NCBI RefSeq assembly: GCF_014838735.1 | Contig: NZ_JABUXQ010000002.1 | Span: forward strand, 62,001 to 126,000 | DNA from: Limosilactobacillus portuensis | GTDB lineage: Bacteria; Bacillota; Bacilli; Lactobacillales; Lactobacillaceae | Reading direction: 5' to 3' | DNA: 64,000 nucleotides | Shown here: piece after piece, positions 53,052 to 61,949 of the stretch | Position numbering within the stretch: position 1 is the first letter of the stretch | Layout: the number at the start of each line of letters is the position of its first letter | Position numbers and translations under genes: made by a program | Notes under the pieces: generated by a model | Seen by the model: only the letters and a program-made list of their open reading frames with translations | What the model was told of the DNA's origin: nothing | Databases searched by the model: none

Positions 53052-55364
53052 TTAATTATTCTTATCGCGCTTCACAAATGAATAAAGTTCATCTGGTACA
53101 TCTTTAAGCAACGGCGTAACCTTACCTACGGAAATCATCGTTAACGCGTGCATTGCCCGAGAAGCAATCGTATACAGCAACTGGCGTTCACTGTCATCAG
53201 GGTATTCTTGCTCGTTAGTGTTCCAAGCAAGCACTGCATCAAATTCTAGTCCCTTAGCTAAGAAAGATGGCACAATAATAACCCCATCAACTAAGCGCTG
53301 GTTTTCTGTCCGAATAAGCGTTGTCTTGACATTCCGCCGTTTTAATTCGTCATAAAGCTTTTCACAATCATCAAGCGTCTTGCCGATAATCGCCACTGCA
53401 TCATGCTCCTGCTGGTACTTCTTTAGCGTTTCAACGACACTATCAACACCGGCAGAATAATTATCAGCTTCAATCACGGTTGGTAAATCGCCATTCCGAT
53501 CAAAGGCCTCAATCGCCTCGCCATTCGTTAAGAAGTGCTTCGTAAAATCCGTGATTTGTTTAGTTGACCGGTAAGATTTAGTTAGTTGAACAACCTTTGT
53601 TTTTTCCGGATCAAACATTGTTCCCAATTGGCGTAAGAGTGAACGGCTATTTTCATGGGTAAAGATTGCCTGATTCAAATCACCAAGAAGAGTAAACCGA
53701 GCATTAGGGAACCGGAACTTTAAGTATGCTAACTGATAGGCATCATAATCCTGAACTTCGTCAATGAAGACATATCGAATATCCCGTTGGCCTTTCTTCC
53801 CGGTCATTAAATCGTAGAGGTAGAGATAAATGGTAATCCCGTTGGCGCTAATGTTTCCTTGACGGAGATCATCCTTTGTTTTTTCAACGTACGCTTCCCA
53901 TTCAGCAGTGCTAATGCCAAATTTATTCAGGTCCATGAGCTTAGGGGTTGCTCGGAGGAGGTGGATAAATTGGGCGTTAATGTTTAGCCATAAATTATGA
54001 TCAATCGCCCGTTTTACTGGTGTGAGCGCCTTCATTACAATCTGGCGGGCGAGAAACTTGAACTGTTGATTTTCATCCGCAAATTCTCGTGGCTGGTTGT
54101 CCATCAAGTCATCAATTTGTTCCTTGCTCAGGTTTTGTACGGCTTCTTCAGCCCACTTACTGCGCATTTCAACACTAATTCGGTGATTGAGGTACTTAAT
54201 TAATGCTTCCTTAGTTCCATCAAGCCGGTTGCCAAGATTGTAGTTACTATTGAATGAGTAGTAAATTTCTTTAATTTTCTCTTTGCTAATGAAGACTTTT
54301 CCGCGGAACATCAGATTGCGAAAACGCATATTGGCCTTTCCTAGGTGCTTAGCATAACGCCCGGTTGCCTTAAAGTAAGCTAAACTCGTTGTTAGTTGAA
54401 CCGCCTTCTTGGTTGTCGGATCCTGGCTGCTGGCAAACCGTTGAGCGAGCGTTTCTACGTGTAATCGCGGAACCCGCCGATTAGCAAATTGGTAATAAGT
54501 CATCTGGACCATGTTATGTTCCCCTAACTCCGGGAGCACCTGGTCAATGTAGTCATTAAATAATTGATTAGGCGAGAAGAGAACCACTTGCGACGAGCTC
54601 AGGTTTCCCCGGTAGCGATATAAAAGCCATGCAACCCGTTGAAGAACCGCAGCTGTTTTACCGGAACCCGCAGCTCCCTGAACGAAGAGAAGCTCATCTT
54701 TCGTGTCCCGAATAATTTCATTTTGGGTTCGCTGAATCGTTGTAACGATACTCTTCATCTTAGTGCTGGAATGAGTCCCCAAAGCTTCCAAAAGCATTTG
54801 ATCACCGACCTGCTCGTCAGTGTCAAAAATCGTTACAATTGTCCCATCATCAATCTGAAATTGACGTTTGAGGGTCATGTTAACTTCCTGAGTTCCAACT
54901 GGAGTCTCGTAACTAACCTTTCCTAGCTTTCCCTCATAGTAGATCGAAGAAATCGGTGCCCGCCAATCGTATACCAGAAAATGATCTGGCTGATCACTAA
55001 ATGATGCTAAGCCAATATAAACGGTTTCGGGTTTTTCGGCCCCCTTTTCTTGGAAATCAATTCGGGCAAAGTAAGGTTTCTTTTCTAAGCGTTTCAAGGT
55101 TGAAAGGCGATCCGCAGCGTGTTGCCAGCTATTTTGTCGTTCATCCAGCATCTGCTGTTGGGCACGAAATGACATTGCCGTATCCATCATCCCTGAATAG
55201 GTCGTCGTGTTTAGGTGAATATCATCAATCTGTTTATTAATTCCCTTAATATCATGTCGAGCGGTATGGATCTTTTCTTCGGCCTTTTCCTTAGCCTGTT
55301 TGATCTCATCAATAACGTGATCTAAATGCTGCTGTTCAAATTCTTGTACTGACTGTTCGGTCAC
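53052..55364 (-). CDS. helD: HelD-type superfamily 1 helicase (RNA polymerase recycling factor)
   Basis: A 770-residue protein of the UvrD/Rep superfamily with the HelD pattern: an N-terminal helical arm (residues 5-95), then YIGLASFSDQPDHFLVYDWRAPISS, Walker A VQGAAGSGKTAAVLQRV, Walker B YVFIDEVQDYDAYQLAYL and the C-terminal TIASRAMHALT. In Gram-positive bacteria HelD strips stalled RNA polymerase from DNA. The start is a GTG at 55364, because GGAGG lies 8 nt upstream and would be inside the coding region if the ATG at 55379 were used. It has no close neighbours on its strand. Confidence 0.9.
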   Translation of the reverse strand: MTEQSVQEFEQQHLDHVIDEIKQAKEKAEEKIHTARHDIKGINKQIDDIHLNTTTYSGMMDTAMSFRAQQQMLDERQNSWQHAADRLSTLKRLEKKPYFARIDFQEKGAEKPETVYIGLASFSDQPDHFLVYDWRAPISSIYYEGKLGKVSYETPVGTQEVNMTLKRQFQIDDGTIVTIFDTDEQVGDQMLLEALGTHSSTKMKSIVTTIQRTQNEIIRDTKDELLFVQGAAGSGKTAAVLQRVAWLLYRYRGNLSSSQVVLFSPNQLFNDYIDQVLPELGEHNMVQMTYYQFANRRVPRLHVETLAQRFASSQDPTTKKAVQLTTSLAYFKATGRYAKHLGKANMRFRNLMFRGKVFISKEKIKEIYYSFNSNYNLGNRLDGTKEALIKYLNHRISVEMRSKWAEEAVQNLSKEQIDDLMDNQPREFADENQQFKFLARQIVMKALTPVKRAIDHNLWLNINAQFIHLLRATPKLMDLNKFGISTAEWEAYVEKTKDDLRQGNISANGITIYLYLYDLMTGKKGQRDIRYVFIDEVQDYDAYQLAYLKFRFPNARFTLLGDLNQAIFTHENSRSLLRQLGTMFDPEKTKVVQLTKSYRSTKQITDFTKHFLTNGEAIEAFDRNGDLPTVIEADNYSAGVDSVVETLKKYQQEHDAVAIIGKTLDDCEKLYDELKRRNVKTTLIRTENQRLVDGVIIVPSFLAKGLEFDAVLAWNTNEQEYPDDSERQLLYTIASRAMHALTMISVGKVTPLLKDVPDELYSFVKRDKNN

Positions 55365-55548
55365 TCTTTCTACCTCCATTCGTGAAATCGTCTTACTATT
55401 ATATCATTGATGAAGCGGTGACCGAAACAATATCGCCCTGCTATCGTGAATGCTAAATTATCTTTAAATATTACTGCTACCCTAACTTTTAAGTCCAGAA
55501 TAACGGTAAAATAGTATAATAACTCGATTCAGAAAGGAGCCTCGTCGA

Positions 55549-56199
55549 TTGGCCAACTCATTTTATATCTTGACTCACATTGCTGAAGTGATCATTCCAA
55601 TGTTTGAATGGTTGGGACCCTGGAGTTACGTTCTATTGTTTACAATCATTTTTATGGAAACCGGACTGGTCATCTTTCCGTGGCTCCCGGGAGAATCACT
55701 GATTTTCCTTACCGCCTCGTTTATTGCATTCCACCCTGTTCTGAAAATGGAAATTGTAATTCCCGTTTTCTTTTTGGCGGCTTTTATTGGTGATACGGTC
55801 AATTACTTTATTGGTCGCTCCCTTTCGCGCTGGCAATGGCTTTCAAAACGAGTTAATGGTCCCGGAATGGTTAAAGCTCATCAGCTACTAGAAAAGCACG
55901 GGATTAAAACCGTTGCGTTTGGTCGTTTTGTTCCGCTGATCCGGACATTCGTGCCGTTAATTGCTGGAACAATGCACTTTGACTTTCGTCGGTTTATGAT
56001 TGGAAACCTCCTTGGTGTTATAATATGGGTTCTCCTCGCCAGTGTCGTCGGTTACTACTTTGGCAGTATTCCCTTCGTTAAGGAGCACTTCTCGCTAATT
56101 ATCTTGATTTTTGCTGCTGGCGCTTTGCTAGTTATTGCCATCCTTGCCCTCATCCGCCATATTCGGCGAAAGATCCTTAAGCGGAATAACATGCTCTAA
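55549..56199 (+). CDS. DedA-family membrane protein
   Basis: A 216-residue membrane protein of the DedA/SNARE-associated group, with about six helices. It carries FLPGES-like LPWLPGESLIF (acidic residue in the first re-entrant part) and GRFVPLIRTFVPLIAGTMHFDFRRF (the conserved R and G-rich motif), then the C-terminal KILKRNN. These proteins flip phospholipids or undecaprenyl phosphate in the membrane. It starts with TTG, with GGAG 9 nt upstream. A TATAAT-like -10 lies just upstream. It is followed by the phosphatase gene. Confidence 0.9.
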   Translation: MANSFYILTHIAEVIIPMFEWLGPWSYVLLFTIIFMETGLVIFPWLPGESLIFLTASFIAFHPVLKMEIVIPVFFLAAFIGDTVNYFIGRSLSRWQWLSKRVNGPGMVKAHQLLEKHGIKTVAFGRFVPLIRTFVPLIAGTMHFDFRRFMIGNLLGVIIWVLLASVVGYYFGSIPFVKEHFSLIILIFAAGALLVIAILALIRHIRRKILKRNNML

Positions 56200-56285
56200 C
56201 ATTAAGCCACCACAGTTCCCACTTACCATTAAAGCATGGTAAAATAGTAGATAATTGTTATTACGTAATAAAGGAGCTGATCAAG

Positions 56286-56945
56286 TTGGCAATTACTGTC
56301 TACTTTGTTCGTCATGGTCAAACCTACCTTAACCGCTATAATCGGATGCAGGGCTGGTCTGACGCTCCCCTGACCGAAAAGGGGATTGAAGATGCTAAGC
56401 GTGTAGGAAGAGCACTATCGAAAGTTAAATTTGATTACATTTTCAGCAGTGACCTTTCACGGGCAGTGAATACCGCACGGTTGCTCCTTGCTGCTGACCC
56501 AAATACTGACCTTAAGGAGCCGATTCAAGAACCAGCATTTCGCGAAATCTTCTTTGGCTTTTTTGAAGGAGCAAATGGCGGTGCCGTTGTTGATATTGTT
56601 GGCGGTAAATATGGCTACCATACATTCTCACAAATGGCTGCCGGCTGGGGAACAGACGAACTTAAGGATCGAATTGCAAAGGCGGATCAATATGGGGACG
56701 CTGAAGATGCCGAACGTTTTTGGCAACGAATGGATAAGGGCTTTGATCGGTTGCGTAGCCTGCCAGATAACTCTGTTGCGGTTGTCGTTTCACACGGTGC
56801 TGCGATCCGCTCAATCGCTGACCGCTACCTTGAAGGGGTCGACCAAAACGTTTCGCCACGAAACGGCAGCATTATGAAAATGACACTAACTGATACTGAT
56901 ACTCATGTGGACTTTTATAACCAGCTCCACATTCCTGATAAATAA
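56286..56945 (+). CDS. histidine phosphatase superfamily (phosphoglycerate mutase-like) protein
   Basis: A 219-residue cytosolic phosphatase. The nucleophile is in FVRHGQTYLNRYNRMQGWSD, and the partner is in VVVSHGAAIRS. The long insertion between (EIFFGFFEGANGG) is typical of the broad-specificity group. It probably hydrolyses small phosphates such as sugar phosphates; the substrate is unknown. It starts with TTG, with AAGGAG upstream. It lies between the DedA-type and hflX genes on the same strand. Confidence 0.88.
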   Translation: MAITVYFVRHGQTYLNRYNRMQGWSDAPLTEKGIEDAKRVGRALSKVKFDYIFSSDLSRAVNTARLLLAADPNTDLKEPIQEPAFREIFFGFFEGANGGAVVDIVGGKYGYHTFSQMAAGWGTDELKDRIAKADQYGDAEDAERFWQRMDKGFDRLRSLPDNSVAVVVSHGAAIRSIADRYLEGVDQNVSPRNGSIMKMTLTDTDTHVDFYNQLHIPDK

Positions 56946-56981
56946 AAATAATTGAACTAAAAGGGGGAACACTACCTTTCA

Positions 56982-58256
56982 ATGGATAACATACAAACTG
57001 AAGAGCCAGTATTAATCACTGGGTTAAATATCGAACAAGAAGACTTTGATTATTCCATGACCGAACTTGCTGAATTAGCCCAGGCAAATCACATGAAAGT
57101 AATCGACCGGATTGATCAGTCAATTGACCGGCCTAATCCAGCTACTTACTTTGGGAGTGGTAAGGTTGATGAAATTAAAGAAGCAGTTTTAGCTGAAAAT
57201 ATTTCAACCGTGATCACTAATGATGAGTTAACTCCTAGTCAGTTGCGAAACCTTGAGGACGAACTTGGCTGTCGTGTTCTTGACCGAACTGCATTGATTC
57301 TTGAAATCTTCGCTGAACGGGCACAGTCTAAGGAAGCCAAACTCCAGGTTCAAATTGCAGAATTACAATACCGGTTGCCACGGTTACAGACGAGTGCTAA
57401 CCAACGACTTGATCAGCAGACCGGTGGCGGTAGCGGCTTCACTAACCGGGGATCCGGTGAAACCAAGCTGGAAATGAACCGCCGGACAATTCAGAATTCA
57501 ATCAGCCACCTGCGAAAGGAACTCCGGGTAATTGATCGTTCTGAAGAAGTTAAACGGAAGCAACGGGACAAGAGTGCCATTCCAACAGCCGCCCTCGTTG
57601 GTTATACTAACGCTGGTAAATCTACAATCATGAATGGCCTCGTTGAAAAATATGGTGCTGGTGAAGACAAGACTGTTTTTGAAAAGGACATGCTATTCGC
57701 TACTTTGGATACTAGTGTTCGTCAATTGACATTGCCGGATCAAAAGCGATTCTTACTTAGCGATACGGTTGGTTTTGTCAGCAAGTTGCCAACCCACCTG
57801 GTTGAATCATTCAAGTCAACGTTAGCAGAAGCAGCTAATGCTGACCTGTTAATTCAGGTAATTGATGCTTCAGATCCACATTACGAAGACATGATGAAAA
57901 CTACCCAAAAGACACTCAAGCAGATTGGAATTGAAAACATCCCAATGCTGTATGTCTTTAACAAGGCTGATAAGACCGACATGGAATATCCAGTGCTTGA
58001 GGGCGACGATCAAATCGTAATTTCTGCTAAGGATGATGAATCACTCGATCTTCTCGTTTCAACCATTCGGAAGCACCTGTTCCAAGACTATGTTGAAGCC
58101 AAAATGCTGATTCCGTTTGCGGATGGGAATGTTGTTTCATACCTTAATGAAAACACCAATATCTTGAATACTGAATATCAAAATAGTGGGACAGTTCTAA
58201 CCGTTGAACTCTCGCAAAAGGATTACGACAAGTATCAAAAATACGTTATTAAATAA
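56982..58256 (+). CDS. hflX: ribosome-associated GTPase HflX
   Basis: A 424-residue GTPase that splits stalled or hibernating ribosomes. The N-terminal HflX domain and the helical linker carry GGSGFTNRGSGETKLEMNRR. The G domain has G1 VGYTNAGKST, G3 DTVGFV, G4 NKAD and G5 SAKD. GGGGG lies about 13 nt before the ATG, a long spacing; no alternative start is better. It is followed by a bidirectional terminator. Confidence 0.96.
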   Translation: MDNIQTEEPVLITGLNIEQEDFDYSMTELAELAQANHMKVIDRIDQSIDRPNPATYFGSGKVDEIKEAVLAENISTVITNDELTPSQLRNLEDELGCRVLDRTALILEIFAERAQSKEAKLQVQIAELQYRLPRLQTSANQRLDQQTGGGSGFTNRGSGETKLEMNRRTIQNSISHLRKELRVIDRSEEVKRKQRDKSAIPTAALVGYTNAGKSTIMNGLVEKYGAGEDKTVFEKDMLFATLDTSVRQLTLPDQKRFLLSDTVGFVSKLPTHLVESFKSTLAEAANADLLIQVIDASDPHYEDMMKTTQKTLKQIGIENIPMLYVFNKADKTDMEYPVLEGDDQIVISAKDDESLDLLVSTIRKHLFQDYVEAKMLIPFADGNVVSYLNENTNILNTEYQNSGTVLTVELSQKDYDKYQKYVIK

Positions 58257-58260
58257 TTAA

Positions 58261-58307
58261 AACTCGGTAGAAGAGGCAAAAATTGAGCTTCTTCTACCGA
58301 GTTTTTT
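58261..58307. terminator. terminator between hflX and the GntR gene
   Basis: A perfect 13-bp stem (58261-58273 with 58291-58303) with a T6 run on the plus strand. It overlaps the stop codon of the convergent GntR gene by two bases. Confidence 0.9.
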
Positions 58308-58995
58308 ATCGTAACAAATCTTTTAGGCTCCATTCAACAAGCTCATTATGCAACTTAAGAGCTTCTTTCGTTTGATGTGCCGAAATCTGATCAACTAATT
58401 GATGGTTTAAGCGAGTAATCTTTGCTTTGCCCTGTTGTTGACTATTCCAGTTCCCCAACACCACATATACTTGATGAAAACTACTAATTAACAATGGATA
58501 TACTATATTACCTGAATCAATCGCCAACTGATGGAAAAACAAATATAAAAATTCCCCTAAGCGTTGATTGGAACTTGTAAAATCATCAACCAAATTATGG
58601 AGAAATGCCGCTTGAGATTTAGTGAGTTTATTACTAACGATTCGGATTATTTCCCCTTCAACTAACTTTCGTGCGGCATACATTGCCTTTAATAGATTAG
58701 GATCGTAATTTCCATTAGTATAATTTAGCAGCTCATTTAAAGTTCGCAAATCGCCATTTTTAAAATAATCATTCACAACGCTTCCCTTTTGCGGAATTAT
58801 AGTGACTAGCTTTAAATCTGCCAAATAATTTAGCCCGCTATTTACTACCGAACGACTGATATTCATCTTAGTTGCTAAATCTCGTTCACTCGGAAGAGAT
58901 TCACCCGGTTTTAACTGACCTGAAAATATCCAGCTCTCAACCTGATTAATAAAAAGTTCTACTTTAGTTTGAGCATAGATTGGCTTAATCTCCAT
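58306..58995 (-). CDS. GntR-family regulator (FadR-like helical C-terminus)
   Basis: A 229-residue regulator. The winged helix is GQLKPGESLPSERDLATKMNISRSVVNSGLNYLADL, the GntR hallmark. The C-terminal domain is all-helical, like FadR/FCD proteins, but the usual metal-binding His set is not obvious. The start at 58995 has GGGGAGG 9 nt upstream. It is divergent from a 3-hydroxyacyl-CoA dehydrogenase gene. Palindromic sequence between the genes suggests that it represses the dehydrogenase and itself. The effector could be an acyl-CoA or a hydroxy acid. Confidence 0.9.
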   Translation of the reverse strand: MEIKPIYAQTKVELFINQVESWIFSGQLKPGESLPSERDLATKMNISRSVVNSGLNYLADLKLVTIIPQKGSVVNDYFKNGDLRTLNELLNYTNGNYDPNLLKAMYAARKLVEGEIIRIVSNKLTKSQAAFLHNLVDDFTSSNQRLGEFLYLFFHQLAIDSGNIVYPLLISSFHQVYVVLGNWNSQQQGKAKITRLNHQLVDQISAHQTKEALKLHNELVEWSLKDLLR

Positions 58996-59011
58996 ATTTG
59001 CGTGCCTCCCC

Positions 59012-59037
59012 AAATTGGTTCAACCAGTTACCAATTT
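59012..59037. promoter_or_regulatory. palindromic operator in the GntR/dehydrogenase intergenic region
   Basis: AAATTGGT and ACCAATTT (59012-59019 with 59030-59037), with an inner perfect palindrome TGGTTCAACCA at 59016-59026. This is of the TGGTnnnACCA type bound by FadR-like GntR proteins. Confidence 0.75.
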
Positions 59038-59138
59038 ATATTTTATCACTCCTTTTATCGTTTTAGCCATAGAGCTCATTTAATATTATGAAAGCCCTTG
59101 CTAAACTAAAATTGTTCATTAAAGAAAGGGTGATTTTG

Positions 59139-60032
59139 ATGACGATACAAAACGTAGTAGTTGCCGGTGGAGGGGTTTTAGGAAGCCAGATTGCCTACCA
59201 AACTGCTCTCAAAAATTTTCATGTTACCTTATATGATATTAGTGATGAATCTATTACACGATCTAAAAAACGTGTTGATTCATTATTTCCAGATTATCAA
59301 GCCGATACTGGATTAACTGAAGAAAAATTTGCTGCTGGCTTAAAGAATCTTAACTTTTCTACAAACCTTGCAAATGCTGTTCAAAATGCTGACTTAGTGA
59401 TTGAGGCAATTCCGGAAAAGCTTGAAATTAAACAAGCTTTTTACCAACAATTGTCAAAAGTTGCTCCTGATAAAACAATCTTTGCTAGTAATTCCTCAAC
59501 GCTAACTCCTAGCATGATGGTCAAAGATGTCGACCGTCCTGCAAAATTTGTTAACCTCCATTTTGCTAACCGTATCTGGCTATTCAATACTGCGGAAATA
59601 ATGGGAACTCCTCAAACAGCTCCTGACACAATTGAAACACTTACTAAATTTGCTCGAGCAATTGGCATGGTTCCAATTATTCTCAAGAAGGAACAACCGG
59701 GTTATGTCCTAAACTCACTACTTGTCCCATTTGAGATCGCAGCTCTTAAGCTTTGGGCTACCGGTATTGCAGATGCTAGCACCATTGATAAGGATTGGAT
59801 CATTTCAACTGGGGCTAAGATGGGGCCAATGGCAACGATGGATATTATTGGATTACGAACCCCTTATTACGTTGGTCTCGAATACTTGAAGACTCATGAT
59901 GATCCAGTTTCTAAATTAACAATGCAAAAAATGAAAGAAATGATTGATGCTGGTCACTCCGGGAAAGATGACGGCCAAGGATTTTATCACTATCCTAACC
60001 CTGAGTATCTCGATCCTAACTTTTTAAAATAG
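59139..60032 (+). CDS. 3-hydroxyacyl-CoA dehydrogenase family protein (3HCDH)
   Basis: A 297-residue NAD-dependent dehydrogenase. The nucleotide-binding site is VAGGGVLGSQIAYQ. The 3HCDH motif is in NSSTLTPSM, followed by the catalytic-region VNLHFANRIW, and the C-terminal domain has QPGYVLNSLLVPFEIAALKL and AKMGPMATMDIIGL. This family covers 3-hydroxybutyryl-CoA dehydrogenase, L-gulonate dehydrogenase and carnitine dehydrogenase; I cannot separate these here. The start at 59139 (MTIQNVVV) has AAAGGGTG upstream. No other fatty acid oxidation genes are adjacent, so the CoA substrate is uncertain. Confidence 0.85.
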   Translation: MTIQNVVVAGGGVLGSQIAYQTALKNFHVTLYDISDESITRSKKRVDSLFPDYQADTGLTEEKFAAGLKNLNFSTNLANAVQNADLVIEAIPEKLEIKQAFYQQLSKVAPDKTIFASNSSTLTPSMMVKDVDRPAKFVNLHFANRIWLFNTAEIMGTPQTAPDTIETLTKFARAIGMVPIILKKEQPGYVLNSLLVPFEIAALKLWATGIADASTIDKDWIISTGAKMGPMATMDIIGLRTPYYVGLEYLKTHDDPVSKLTMQKMKEMIDAGHSGKDDGQGFYHYPNPEYLDPNFLK

Positions 60033-60067
60033 CCTTTTATCACTCTAAATAACCACGATAACATACA

Positions 60068-60113
60068 AATATTCTCCAAAATGAAAAGTAATCATTCTGG
60101 AGAATATTTATTT
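60068..60113. terminator. bidirectional terminator
   Basis: The stem AATATTCTCC/GGAGAATATT extended by AATGA/TCATT across a short bulge. It lies between the dehydrogenase and the convergent GlsB-type gene. Confidence 0.8.
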
Positions 60114-60131
60114 TCTTATATGAAGAGTACA

Positions 60132-60392
60132 CTATGCCGCCCGACGATTAATCATCGCCATAATCCAGGAAACGATTAATACCAGAATTACTGCACCGAT
60201 AATCGAAGGGACGATTGCCATTCCGGCAACTTGTGGTCCCCAAGCACCGAGGACTGCTTCACCTAGTGATGAACCTACTAGTCCGGCAATGATATTACTG
60301 ATGACTCCCATTGAACCACCACGACGAGTAATCGCTCCGGCAATTAATCCAATGACACCACCAACGATTAATACCCAAATCCAATGTAACAT
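60132..60392 (-). CDS. GlsB/YeaQ/YmgE-family stress membrane protein
   Basis: An 86-residue protein with three hydrophobic segments and the Gly-rich family pattern GGVIGLIAGAITRRG and NIIAGLVGSSLGEAVLG. It belongs to the transglycosylase-associated (YmgE) group of stress-induced membrane proteins, whose biochemical role is unknown. A very strong GGAGGGG site precedes the ATG. It follows the CsbD-type gene by 15 nt, so the two form a small stress operon. Confidence 0.88.
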   Translation of the reverse strand: MLHWIWVLIVGGVIGLIAGAITRRGGSMGVISNIIAGLVGSSLGEAVLGAWGPQVAGMAIVPSIIGAVILVLIVSWIMAMINRRAA

Positions 60393-60407
60393 TTACATCC
60401 CCTCCTT

Positions 60408-60593
60408 TTATTCACCTAATTCTTCTTTTTTCTTAGCTGCTTTCTTCTTCAACTCATCTGCTTTTGCTTGCGCCTTACCGTGAGTTTCTTGTGCTTTACC
60501 TTCTGCCTCACGAACCTTATCCTTAGTTATTTTTCCTTCAACCTGTTTCAGCTTACCGACAACCTTGTTCTTGATACTCTTTTTGCTAGTCAT
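60408..60593 (-). CDS. CsbD-family stress protein
   Basis: A 61-residue Lys/Glu/Ala-rich protein with the CsbD pattern KNKVVGKLKQVEGKITKDK and repeated AQETHGKAQAKADE. These small proteins are induced by general stress in many bacteria; function unknown. AGGAG precedes the ATG. It is first gene of the operon with the GlsB-type gene. Confidence 0.88.
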   Translation of the reverse strand: MTSKKSIKNKVVGKLKQVEGKITKDKVREAEGKAQETHGKAQAKADELKKKAAKKKEELGE

Positions 60594-60738
60594 AGTCTGC
60601 TCCTTTCTCTATTCGAGTGACTGTGTGCTAGTAACTTTCTTTGATGATTTGATCATAACAATAAGCGATTCCATTAGCGATACTTTACTAGTCTGCTTAT
60701 GAAAGTATTAATATTAATTATCTTTTCCTTAAATTAAC

Positions 60739-60782
60739 AAAAGACGTGAAGATACTAATCTACCAGCATCTTCACGTCTTTT
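60739..60782 (-). terminator. intrinsic terminator after the D-2-hydroxyacid dehydrogenase gene
   Basis: A perfect 15-bp stem (AAAAGACGTGAAGAT/ATCTTCACGTCTTTT) downstream of the stop at 60810. Confidence 0.85.
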
Positions 60783-60809
60783 AACGTCTGCCCGCTTTTT
60801 AATTATGAA

Positions 60810-61808
60810 TTAAAAACGAACTTCATTCTTAACATTTTTTCCTTCAACAATCGCTGCAATATCATTCAAACTAACTTGAACCATGTTACGAACAGCAGTA
60901 GTCGTCATGAAGGCTACGTGTGGCGTCACTACCACGTTTGGCATTTCCACTAACTCCTTGAAGTCAGCCGGAACGTCCGCTGGCGAAACTTTTTTACTAA
61001 AGTAGATTGTTTCATCACCAAGGGTATCAAGTCCCGCTCCAGCAATTTTGTGATCCTTTAATGCCGCAATCAGGTCATTCGTATTAACAACTTTCCCCCG
61101 TGCCATATTAATCAAGATTGCATTATTCTTCATTTGCTTAAACTGTGGAGCAGCAAACATGTTTTCTGTACTAGAAGTCAACGGAACGTGGAGGGTAATA
61201 ATGTCAGCTTCCTTTAACGCAGTTTCTAGATCAACAAAGGCATCAACATACGGTGCATAAACAACACTTGTTTCCCGCGTAACCGCAATTACCCGTGCCC
61301 CCAGCGCTTTATAGATCTGCGCGGTTGCTCCGCCAATGTGACCGAGACCGATAACTGCAACGGTTTGGTTATAGATTTCATTGCTAACAAGATCCTTACT
61401 CCAGCGGAAGTCAGCGTCGTTTACCATCCGTTCCTTAAATTCGCCAATCTGGCGCAAAAGGTACATTGCGTGAGTCAGTCCCATTTCCGCAATTGCCCGT
61501 GGAGAGTAGATAGAAACATTCGTGATCTTCAAGCCATTTTTCTTTGCTAACTCAAGATCGAACATGTCAAATCCTGCTGTCCGGGTTGATAGTTGTTTAA
61601 TCCCAAATTGCTTTAACTTAGTATAGATCGCTGGATCGTCAATCTTACTGGTTTGGAGAACCGAAATTCCATCAAAGCCATCTACTAAATCAATTGTTGA
61701 AGCGGTTAGTTGTTCCTTAACTAATTTAACCTCATTGCCGGTTTTAGCAGCCCACTCCTTAGCGTAAGGTACTTCTTTATCGTCTACGCCAAACATAATT
61801 AGCTTCAT
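60810..61808 (-). CDS. D-2-hydroxyacid dehydrogenase (D-lactate dehydrogenase-like)
   Basis: A 332-residue NAD-dependent dehydrogenase of the D-isomer group. The nucleotide site is VAVIGLGHIGGATAQIYKAL, with catalytic Arg in NMARGKVV, Glu in GDE, and His in TPHVAFMT. The D-LDH-type N-terminal MKLIMFGVDDKEVPYA is present. It probably reduces pyruvate or a branched 2-oxoacid to the D-hydroxyacid; relatives with the same pattern are D-hydroxyisocaproate dehydrogenases. The start at 61808 has AGGATGGG upstream. It has its own terminators on both sides. Confidence 0.9.
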   Translation of the reverse strand: MKLIMFGVDDKEVPYAKEWAAKTGNEVKLVKEQLTASTIDLVDGFDGISVLQTSKIDDPAIYTKLKQFGIKQLSTRTAGFDMFDLELAKKNGLKITNVSIYSPRAIAEMGLTHAMYLLRQIGEFKERMVNDADFRWSKDLVSNEIYNQTVAVIGLGHIGGATAQIYKALGARVIAVTRETSVVYAPYVDAFVDLETALKEADIITLHVPLTSSTENMFAAPQFKQMKNNAILINMARGKVVNTNDLIAALKDHKIAGAGLDTLGDETIYFSKKVSPADVPADFKELVEMPNVVVTPHVAFMTTTAVRNMVQVSLNDIAAIVEGKNVKNEVRF

Positions 61809-61895
61809 TTGTAATCCCATCCTTTATATATCTGTAAGTATTTGTGTGCAAAAAATCGCTTACAATTCTTATTATACTAAATTGATGAGTAAACT

Positions 61896-61926
61896 AAAAA
61901 GCTGGAGACAAATTAGTCTTCAGCTC
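61896..61926 (-). terminator. intrinsic terminator after OFA transporter gene
   Basis: The stem AGCTG/CAGCT plus AGAC/GTCT with one mismatch. A short T run follows on the minus strand. Confidence 0.7.
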
Positions 61927-61949
61927 TTATTTAGAAAGTTATTTTTAAG

